Positions 1 to 4,282 of a DNA stretch of 5,267 nt are shown here, in pieces. The notes beneath the pieces were generated by a model that saw nothing but the letters and a program-made list of their open reading frames with translations, was not told the DNA's origin and did no database searches. The stretch lies in the NCBI GenBank assembly GCA_020443945.1, contig JAIZWN010000233.1, positions 1 through 5,267 on the forward strand, given 5' to 3'. This DNA comes from Candidatus Thiosymbion ectosymbiont of Robbea hypermnestra. GTDB lineage: Bacteria > Pseudomonadota > Gammaproteobacteria > Chromatiales > Chromatiaceae. Within the stretch, counting starts at the first letter, position 1. Each line of letters begins with the position of its first letter. A program made the position numbers and the translations under genes.

Positions 1-69
1 GAACCGTTTCAAGCGCTTTGAACTCACGGATGTTCGCGGTTCTTGGTCCGTAGATTACCCACCGTAAAA

Positions 70-105
70 AATCCTGTTAATCCTGCAAATCCTGTTAATC
101 CTGTA
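70..105 (+). repeat. Tandem repeat, four 9-bp units AATCCTGYW
   Basis: Four head-to-tail units can be read at 70-78, 79-87, 88-96 and 97-105: AATCCTGTT, AATCCTGCA, AATCCTGTT and AATCCTGTA. The first seven bases are invariant and only the last two vary. The flanks (61-69 and 106-114) do not continue the pattern. The array is clearly more AT-rich than the surrounding genes. A 9-bp unit keeps reading frame, so it yields a spurious repetitive peptide on the minus strand that should not be annotated as a gene. Confidence 0.9.
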
Positions 106-162
106 CGATTGGAAGACCGCACGAACCACGCAGAATGGCTCGACCTGTCAGCGGCGACGCCG

Positions 163-214
163 TAACTTTGTTGTCCCTGGGTATATACGCCGAATCCCGG
201 AAACAACAAAGTTA
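163..214. repeat. 12-bp perfect inverted repeat inside element copy 1
   Basis: TAACTTTGTTGT at 163-174 is the exact reverse complement of ACAACAAAGTTA at 203-214, with a 28-nt spacer that includes the 8-bp palindrome GTATATAC (181-188). The right arm is part of the block repeated downstream of pyrF, so the left arm is probably a second, inverted partial copy of the same unit. It lies about 200 bp upstream of pyrF and has no T-run, so it does not look like a terminator. Confidence 0.75.
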
Positions 215-343
215 GAACACTACCGTTCGCGGATACCCTGCGCGCCCTGGGCTGGGTCCATACCTGGGTGGCGCACTTGCCCACAAAAAGCATATCCACA
301 ACAAACGGCGGAGCAAATGCAGGCTAAGTTGCTGATAGTTCAG

Positions 344-373
344 TTGTAGCTTGTTGTGGGCCACTGCTACAAT
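344..373 (+). promoter_or_regulatory. Probable sigma-70 promoter of pyrF with overlapping dyad
   Basis: A -10 hexamer TACAAT (368-373) is preceded by TG at 365-366, giving an extended -10 (TGCTACAAT). A -35-like TTGTAG (344-349) lies 18 bp upstream. This would start transcription near position 380 and leave a leader of about 35 nt before the pyrF start codon. TTGTAGC (344-350) and GCTACAA (366-372) also form a perfect 7-bp inverted repeat with a 15-nt spacer that covers both hexamers. That could be an operator or make the promoter partly bidirectional. The hexamers are seen; their function is inferred. Confidence 0.5.
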
Positions 374-401
374 GAAACGTATGAAAAAATTCCCTTGTTC
401 C

Positions 402-407
402 GGGGAG
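402..407 (+). promoter_or_regulatory. Ribosome binding site of pyrF
   Basis: GGGGAG ends 7 nt before the ATG at 415. This strong Shine-Dalgarno match supports that start over other candidates. Confidence 0.8.
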
Positions 408-414
408 AGAAATC

Positions 415-1137
415 ATGATCGACAACCGTTCGCGCAAGGATATTCCAGTCAGAGACCGCCTGATCCTGGCGCTGGATGTGCCCGACAGGGACACCGCTCT
501 GGGGATGGTGGAATTGCTCGGTGACTCGGTCAATTTCTACAAGCTCGGCCTGGAACTCTTCATGTCCGGCAGCTACCTCGATCTGGTAGAGCAGCTGAGC
601 AGGCGCGGCAAACGTGTTTTCTGCGACCTGAAGTTTTTCGATGTACCGGAAACCGTGGCCCGCGCGGTGCGTCAGCTCAAGAATCGCGGCGTGGACTTCA
701 CGACCGTGCACGGCAACGACGCGATGCTGCGCGCCGCGGCCGGCGAAAGGGATGGGTTGAAAATTCTTGCCGTTACGGTACTGACCAGCCTCGATCAGGG
801 GGACCTGGACGACCTCGGTTTCAAGTGCGACGTGGAGACGTTGGTGCTCTCGCGCGCGAAACGCGCCCTGGAGATCGGCTGCGACGGCGTCATTTCATCC
901 GGCCGGGAAATCCCGGCCCTGAGAAGGGCCTTCGGCGACCGGTTCATCATCGTCGCCCCCGGCATTCGTCCGGTGCAGAACCGTCCGGTAGACGACCAGA
1001 AACGGGTTGTCACGCCCACCGAGGCATTCCGGAACGGCGCCGACTTCATCGTCGTCGGGCGACCCATCCGTGACGCGGCGGACCCGCGCGCCAAGGCCGA
1101 AGAGATCCAGGCCGAAATCGCGGCGGTGTTTGTTTAG
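415..1137 (+). CDS. pyrF: Orotidine 5'-phosphate decarboxylase
   Basis: This enzyme catalyses the last step of de novo UMP synthesis, decarboxylating orotidine 5'-phosphate in the cytoplasm. The protein is 240 aa, close to the roughly 245 aa of the E. coli enzyme, and folds as a TIM-barrel homodimer in this family. Visible motifs are LALDVPD (18-24), FYKLGLELF with Lys43 (41-49), and the catalytic signature FCDLKFFDVPET with Asp71, Lys73 and Asp76. The phosphate-binding loops are APGIRP (181-186) and VVGRPI (213-218). The strand order and all catalytic residues are intact, so it should be active. The ATG at 415 has a good ribosome binding site and places the first barrel strand at the usual distance from the N terminus. 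The gene appears to be transcribed alone from its own promoter. Its neighbours are repeats on both sides, and it converges on dnaG, which is not its usual setting next to lapB in many gammaproteobacteria. Confidence 0.98.
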   Translation: MIDNRSRKDIPVRDRLILALDVPDRDTALGMVELLGDSVNFYKLGLELFMSGSYLDLVEQLSRRGKRVFCDLKFFDVPETVARAVRQLKNRGVDFTTVHGNDAMLRAAAGERDGLKILAVTVLTSLDQGDLDDLGFKCDVETLVLSRAKRALEIGCDGVISSGREIPALRRAFGDRFIIVAPGIRPVQNRPVDDQKRVVTPTEAFRNGADFIVVGRPIRDAADPRAKAEEIQAEIAAVFV

Positions 1138-1146
1138 AATGCCGGC

Positions 1147-1182
1147 GCCATTTTTCAAGCACTGACATGCTTGGAAAATGGC
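1147..1182 (+). terminator. Long hairpin just after pyrF, possible terminator
   Basis: The arms at 1147-1161 and 1168-1182 pair over 15 bp, with one T-G wobble (1155/1174) and a 6-nt loop (1162-1167). The structure begins 9 nt after the pyrF stop codon. It has no T-run following the stem, so it is not a textbook intrinsic terminator. The 5' arm carries TTTTT and the 3' arm AAAA, and the hairpin also forms on the opposite strand. It is positioned to protect the pyrF mRNA 3' end or to block transcription coming from dnaG. Confidence 0.5.
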
Positions 1183-1201
1183 AGGGTATCCCGGCCCTGC
1201 C
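1180..1201. repeat. GC-rich hairpin overlapping the pyrF 3' hairpin
   Basis: GGCAGGG (1180-1186) pairs perfectly with CCCTGCC (1195-1201) around an 8-nt loop. Its first three bases are also the last three of the preceding hairpin arm, so the two cannot both form completely. Confidence 0.55.
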
Positions 1202-1206
1202 CGGAC

Positions 1207-1225
1207 ACCTTGAATTTTTCAAGGT
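1207..1225. repeat. 8-bp hairpin, third in the pyrF 3' cluster
   Basis: ACCTTGAA (1207-1214) is the exact reverse complement of TTCAAGGT (1218-1225), with a 3-nt loop. It contains ATTTTTCAAG (1214-1223), an exact repeat of 1150-1159 in the first hairpin. It is followed by CCCCC rather than a T-run. Confidence 0.6.
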
Positions 1226-1450
1226 CCCCCATGATCGATTCTTGCAACTTGCCGTCCCTGGCGTCGGCGGTTGGCAGGATGGGCAAAGCGGAGCGTGCCT
1301 GTTCTCCGGTCCCAGACTCCGGTCATCTCCAGGGCTTTGCGAACCAACATTCCTTGGCCGACGCTCAACGCGAAGCGTGCCCGTCGATTCGTCATCGGGA
1401 GTAACCGACGGACTACCGACGTGCACGGGACCTGGGAGCAAGCGGCTTCC
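1226..1450. other. Non-coding gap segment, short motif copies only
   Basis: I see no gene here. Open frames exist on the plus strand (for example 1171-1404 and 1167-1472), but they begin inside hairpin sequence, lack ribosome binding sites and resemble no family I know. The segment contains two copies of a GC-rich motif: GCGGAGCGTGCCT at 1288-1300 and GCGAAGCGTGCCC at 1370-1382. It also has a small direct repeat, CTCCGGTC at 1304-1311 and 1317-1324. No rpoD-like sequence is recognisable on the minus strand, where that gene would be expected after dnaG. Confidence 0.6.
1370..1382 (+). repeat. Dispersed short motif GCGAAGCGTGCCC
   Basis: The 13-mer at 1370-1382 is repeated exactly in inverted orientation at 1657-1669, and with 11 of 13 matches at 1288-1300. 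The surrounding bases (GATGGGCA before the 1288 copy, TGCATC after the 1669 copy) allow short GGGCA/TGCCT or GCACG/CGTGC stems. This looks like a small dispersed hairpin family confined to the gap between pyrF and dnaG, with a looser relative at 265-283. Confidence 0.6.
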
Positions 1451-1678
1451 CGGTAGTGTTGTAGTTTTGTGATCTGTGATTTTGAATCCGCAGATTACGC
1501 CGATTCTCGCCGATGAAAAAACGCAGTAATCCGTGAAAATCGGCGTAATCTGCGGACAACAATGATGGTGAGGGAAGGTCTCTACGTTGAATCCCGGAAA
1601 CCACAAATCTAAGACACCACCCGACTTCCCTACCTTCGTCACCAAACGTTTTTGATGGGCACGCTTCGCTCCGTGCAT
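1451..1678 (-). repeat. Diverged intergenic repeat element, copy 2 (between pyrF and dnaG)
   Basis: This is the counterpart of the element upstream of pyrF. The blocks at 1487-1500, 1589-1621 and 1655-1678 match 47-60, 192-224 and 265-283 in the same order and orientation. A further inverted copy of the core lies at 1451-1470: its CGGTAGTGTT is the exact reverse complement of 216-225. Within copy 2, 1452-1472 is therefore inverted relative to 1601-1621 (about 16 of 21 matches), so the segment is bracketed by imperfect inverted repeats around a central palindrome. No coding capacity is evident. The strand is arbitrary and chosen to match copy 1. Confidence 0.55.
1487..1556. repeat. 19-bp perfect inverted repeat with 32-nt loop
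   Basis: The arm at 1487-1505 (core CCGCAGATTACGCCGA) is the exact reverse complement of 1538-1556. The loop (1506-1537) includes a run of six A residues. An RNA from either strand would fold into the same long stem, which suits a bidirectional structure between convergent genes. No T-run follows it on either strand, so intrinsic termination is not indicated. Confidence 0.85.
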
Positions 1679-1695
1679 CCAGTAAGGAGTCGGCA

Positions 1696-3441
1696 TCACG
1701 CCTTGCCGTGGCGCGTGTCGGTTCTGTAGTCCCGCAGGCCCTGCTTTTCCTTGTCGTCGAGTTCCGACGGGCTCGGGCGATTGTATAGGGTCTCGAATTC
1801 GGCGTCCCTGGCTTCCTTGTCGAGGGCCCCGATGGCGCCGAGGAGCTCGGCCTCTCGTCCGTCTTCGGGAATCCCGGCGAGCAGTGCCGGGTCGGTAAGC
1901 CGGGCGAGGTAGCGCTCGTCCAGGTCGTCGGCCAGATGATGGACGAGCCGGCCCGTGGTGACCTCGGGCTCGGCGGCAATCCGGGCGAGGAGCTCGGAGA
2001 GGTGCCGGATGCCGGGTTTGTCGAGGGCCTTCCATTTGTCGTCCAGCCCGAGCGCCTGGGTGGCAAGCCGCGGCTCTTGCAGGATCAGGGCGATCGCGAG
2101 CCATTCCGGCGGCGGACGCTTGTGGGGCGTCGGTGGTCCGGCGCCTTTTCTCCCTGCGCCCGCGCCGGCATCGAGCCGGTTGCGCGCTACGCCGACCAGA
2201 TCGGCGAGGCGCTTGCCCAGCATGTCGCGAAATACGCCGGGGGGGACCTTGTCCAGCAGGGGTTTGGCGAGGGTCGCCAGGCGCGCCCGACCGTCCAGGC
2301 TGGACATGTCCACCTGCTCGGCGAGCCGGTCGAACAGGGCGTCGGACAGGGGCGCCGCGGTACGCAGGTGTTGCTCGAAGCCGTCGCGGCCGGCGCGCCG
2401 GATCAGGGTATCCGGGTCCTCCCCTTCGGGCAGGAACAAAAAGCCGATCTGCTGGCGGCCGGTAGCCAGGGGCAGGGCGGTCTCCAGCGCCTTCCAGGCG
2501 GCGTCGCGCCCGGCGCGGTCGCCATCGAAGCAGAACACCAGCTCCGGTGCTCCGCGCAAAAGCTGCCGCAGGTGCTCGGCGCTGGTGGCGGTACCCAGGG
2601 TGGCGACGGCGTAGGTGATGCCGAACTGGGCCAGGGCGATGACGTCCAGATAGCCTTCCACCACCAGCAGGCGTTCGAGCGTGCGATTGGCCTGTCGGGC
2701 CTCGTAGAATCCGTAAAGCTCGCGTCCCTTGTGGAAGACGGGGGTCTCCGGGGAGTTGAGGTATTTGGGCTGCCCTTCGCCGAGCACGCGGCCACCGAAG
2801 CCGATGACCCGGCCCCGGCGGTCGCGGATGGGGAACATGATGCGGTCGCGAAAGCGGTCGTAGCAACGGCCGTCCTGCTCGATCAGGAGCCCACTCCGGA
2901 GCAGACGCTCGCGGACCTGGGCATCGGCGCCGAGAGTGCCGAGCAGGAAGTCCCAGCCGGGCGGCGCGAACCCGAGCCCAAAGCCGGCGGCTATCTCGCC
3001 GGTCAGCCCGCGCTCCTTGAGATAGTCCACGGCCCGCGGGGCCTGGGGGTGTTGGCGCAGCTGGCGGCGATAGAGCGCGGCTACCTGGTCGAGCAGATCG
3101 TAGAGGGGGCGCGGGTCCGGGCCGGTATGGATGGCTTCGCCATCGGTGGGGAGCTGCATACCGGCCTGTTGCGCCAGCTCTTCCACCGCCTCGCGAAAGT
3201 CCTGGCGCTCGTACTCCATGAGAAAGCCGATGGCGCTGCCGTGGGCACCGCAGCCGAAGCAGTGGTAGAACTGCTTCTGGGGACTGACGGTGAAGGAGGG
3301 GGTCTTCTCGTCGTGAAAGGGACAACAGGCCTGGTATTCCCTCCCCGCCTTGCGCAGGGGGACGCGGCTGTTGATGAGGTGGACGATATCGACGCGGGTG
3401 AGCAGCGCATCGATGAAATCGGCGGGGATCCTGCCGGCCAT
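1696..3441 (-). CDS. dnaG: DNA primase
   Basis: DnaG synthesises the RNA primers for lagging- and leading-strand replication and works with the DnaB helicase. The protein is 581 aa, the same length as the E. coli enzyme. The N-terminal zinc domain has Cys40, His43, Cys61 and Cys64 (CPFH and CFGC). The central polymerase domain contains RFRDRIMFPI (196-205), the basic residues Lys226 and Lys238, and the TOPRIM metal site: Glu262 in VVEGYLD, then Asp306 and Asp308 in FDGDRAG. PEGEDPD follows at 338-344. A Gly/Pro-rich linker (about 424-445) leads to a C-terminal helicase-binding domain (446-581). ATG 3441 is the only usable start after the yqeY stop and has no Shine-Dalgarno sequence; the 39-nt gap is pyrimidine-rich on the coding strand. 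That fits the low expression typical of primase. rpoD does not follow. Confidence 0.98.
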   Translation of the reverse strand: MAGRIPADFIDALLTRVDIVHLINSRVPLRKAGREYQACCPFHDEKTPSFTVSPQKQFYHCFGCGAHGSAIGFLMEYERQDFREAVEELAQQAGMQLPTDGEAIHTGPDPRPLYDLLDQVAALYRRQLRQHPQAPRAVDYLKERGLTGEIAAGFGLGFAPPGWDFLLGTLGADAQVRERLLRSGLLIEQDGRCYDRFRDRIMFPIRDRRGRVIGFGGRVLGEGQPKYLNSPETPVFHKGRELYGFYEARQANRTLERLLVVEGYLDVIALAQFGITYAVATLGTATSAEHLRQLLRGAPELVFCFDGDRAGRDAAWKALETALPLATGRQQIGFLFLPEGEDPDTLIRRAGRDGFEQHLRTAAPLSDALFDRLAEQVDMSSLDGRARLATLAKPLLDKVPPGVFRDMLGKRLADLVGVARNRLDAGAGAGRKGAGPPTPHKRPPPEWLAIALILQEPRLATQALGLDDKWKALDKPGIRHLSELLARIAAEPEVTTGRLVHHLADDLDERYLARLTDPALLAGIPEDGREAELLGAIGALDKEARDAEFETLYNRPSPSELDDKEKQGLRDYRTDTRHGKA

Positions 3442-3480
3442 GGGCCAAAAGCGAGCAGAACAGGCGAACGGAGAAGGAAC

Positions 3481-3927
3481 TCAGCCCGCGAGACGCTCCT
3501 TGACCCCCGTGCTGACGGCGCCCATATCCACCCGGCCCTGGGCCTGGGATTTGATCCAACCCATGACCTTGCTCATGTCCTGCATCGAGGTGGCCCCTAG
3601 GTTGGTGATAGCCTGATCGATCAAGGCCGCTACCTCTTCCGCGGTCAGGGCCGCGGGCAGGTATTCCTGGCAGACGCCGATCTCGTAGGTTTCCTGATCG
3701 GCCAGCTCTTGCCGACCCGCCTCGGCGTACTGCTTGGCGGAGGCGTATCCTTGCTTGACCTGCTTGTCGATCACCTCCAGGACCTTAAGATCGTCCAGCT
3801 CCTCGATCCGCTCGTCCACCTCCCGCTGCCTGATCGCGGCGAACACGAGGCGGATAGCGCCGAGCCGGCGCTTGTCGGCCGCCTTCAACGCGGCCTTCAT
3901 GTCATCCTGGATACGTTGCCTGAGCAT
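3481..3927 (-). CDS. yqeY: GatB/YqeY domain protein
   Basis: This 148-aa protein belongs to the small YqeY family, which resembles the C-terminal tail domain of the GatB subunit of Asp/Glu-tRNA amidotransferase. That domain contacts tRNA; the role of the free-standing protein is not settled. Recognisable conserved parts are DDMKAALKA (8-16), IRLVFAAIRQREVDER (25-40), LDDLKVLEVIDKQVKQ (44-59), AGRQELADQE (70-79), YLP (89-91) and KVMGWIKSQAQGRVDMG (about 119-135). It lies between rpsU (27-nt gap) and dnaG (39-nt gap), its usual position in gammaproteobacterial versions of this operon. The ATG at 3927 matches the family's N terminus, but no Shine-Dalgarno sequence precedes it, so translation may depend on ribosomes ending rpsU. 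There is no gatB or gatA nearby. Confidence 0.93.
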   Translation of the reverse strand: MLRQRIQDDMKAALKAADKRRLGAIRLVFAAIRQREVDERIEELDDLKVLEVIDKQVKQGYASAKQYAEAGRQELADQETYEIGVCQEYLPAALTAEEVAALIDQAITNLGATSMQDMSKVMGWIKSQAQGRVDMGAVSTGVKERLAG

Positions 3928-3954
3928 GGGTTGCAGGGAGCCGTGGGGCCGGGC

Positions 3955-4170
3955 TCAGTAGAGGCGATCCCAGCGTCGGTTCTCGCGTTGCAGCTTCTTG
4001 TGATAGCGCTTGACGGCGGCGGCCTTTTTGCGCTTGCGCTCCGCGGTGGGCTTCTCGTAGAACTCGCGGCGGCGCACCTCCGCCAGCACGCCGGCCTTCT
4101 CGCAGGAACGCTTGAAACGGCGCATGGCGACTTCAAAGGGTTCATTTTCCTTTACGCGGACATTGGGCAT
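3955..4170 (-). CDS. rpsU: 30S ribosomal protein S21
   Basis: S21 is a small basic protein of the 30S platform near the anti-Shine-Dalgarno region of 16S rRNA and is needed for efficient initiation on natural mRNAs. The 71-aa sequence is full length for a proteobacterial S21: MPNVRVKENEPF at the start, AMRRFKRSCEKAG (15-27), the EFYEKPTAERKRKKAAA stretch (36-52), and a basic C-terminal helix ending RRWDRLY. An upstream in-frame ATG at 4251 would add 27 residues that no S21 carries. The start at 4170 fits both the family and the GAGGT ribosome binding site. It is the first gene of the rpsU-yqeY-dnaG operon and is divergent from tsaD. Confidence 0.98.
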   Translation of the reverse strand: MPNVRVKENEPFEVAMRRFKRSCEKAGVLAEVRRREFYEKPTAERKRKKAAAVKRYHKKLQRENRRWDRLY

Positions 4171-4180
4171 GAAAAAGACT

Positions 4181-4185
4181 ACCTC
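4181..4185 (-). promoter_or_regulatory. Ribosome binding site of rpsU
   Basis: The coding strand reads GAGGT ending 10 nt before the ATG at 4170. This decides the start against the in-frame ATG at 4251, which would extend S21 into the tsaD leader. Confidence 0.65.
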
Positions 4186-4268
4186 GCTGGGCCAGTCGTT
4201 ACAATGAAGATAAAACAAAGCACGGTACTCGATCCCCATTGGGCTTTGCAAAGTCGAGAACCGGCAAG

Positions 4269-4274
4269 AAGGGA
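4269..4274 (+). promoter_or_regulatory. Ribosome binding site of tsaD
   Basis: AAGGGA ends 8 nt before the ATG at 4283. The match is good rather than perfect and supports the conserved start of the protein. Confidence 0.65.
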
Positions 4275-4282
4275 CGGAAACT

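Larger units (their letters stand above)
47..284 (-). repeat. Diverged intergenic repeat element, copy 1 (upstream of pyrF)
   Basis: This non-coding stretch shares ordered blocks with the gap downstream of pyrF. Block one is 47-60 against 1487-1500 (12 of 14 bases match). Block two is 192-224 against 1589-1621 (27 of 33, beginning with the identical 12-mer GAATCCCGGAAA). Block three is a small GGGCA/TGCCC-type hairpin at 265-283, comparable with the one at 1655-1678. Order and relative orientation are the same in both gaps. The element contains a 9-bp tandem array and a 12-bp inverted repeat, listed separately. The strand is arbitrary. No transposase or convincing open frame is present, so I read it as a decayed non-autonomous intergenic repeat. 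The block matches are direct observation; the element boundaries are a guess. Confidence 0.55.
4171..4282. promoter_or_regulatory. Divergent rpsU/tsaD control region
   Basis: This 112-bp gap must carry the start signals of both transcription units. On the plus strand, TACAAT at 4200-4205 followed by GAA resembles the pyrF -10 region (TACAATGAA in both), but no acceptable -35 lies 16-18 bp upstream. On the minus strand I found only weak -10 candidates (for example TATCTT or TACCGT on the coding strand) for rpsU. A 10-bp palindrome, CTTTGCAAAG, lies at 4244-4253 and could be an operator. No LexA-type CTGT-N8-ACAG site of the kind known at E. coli rpsU was found. Confidence 0.4.

Noticed and set aside
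1..67. Possible 3' tail of an upstream gene entering the window
   Set aside because: All three plus frames reach a stop by about position 67 (near 21, 51 and 67). None of the short tails is recognisable, so no gene can be supported.
24..299. Minus-strand 91-codon open frame upstream of pyrF
   Set aside because: It is made of repeat DNA: the 9-bp array gives a TGLTGF-like peptide. Its resemblance to the translation of the 1589-1660 region comes from the shared DNA repeat, not from a protein family.
1167..1472. Plus-strand small open frames after pyrF (101 and 77 codons)
   Set aside because: They start within the pyrF 3' hairpin, have no ribosome binding site and run through dispersed repeat motifs.
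1138..1695. Search for a decayed rpoD in the gap after dnaG
   Set aside because: No sigma-70 region 2 or 4 motif was recognised in any minus-strand frame; the gap is short and composed of hairpins and repeats.
3442..3483. yqeY and dnaG are in the same frame with a single TGA between them
   Set aside because: An open run of 13 codons by chance is unremarkable, the dnaG ATG matches the family start, and nothing suggests programmed readthrough.
1046..3559. Very long minus-strand open frame (837 codons) covering dnaG and the gap
   Set aside because: It is a shadow frame of dnaG in GC-rich sequence. Its translation is Arg/Pro/Gly-rich with no family resemblance, and it overlaps the real dnaG, which has every primase motif.
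1936..3600. Plus-strand open frame (554 codons) antisense to dnaG
   Set aside because: It lies opposite dnaG in a stop-poor antisense frame, with a low-complexity Gly/Ala/Glu composition and no recognisable domain. This is a common source of false annotations.
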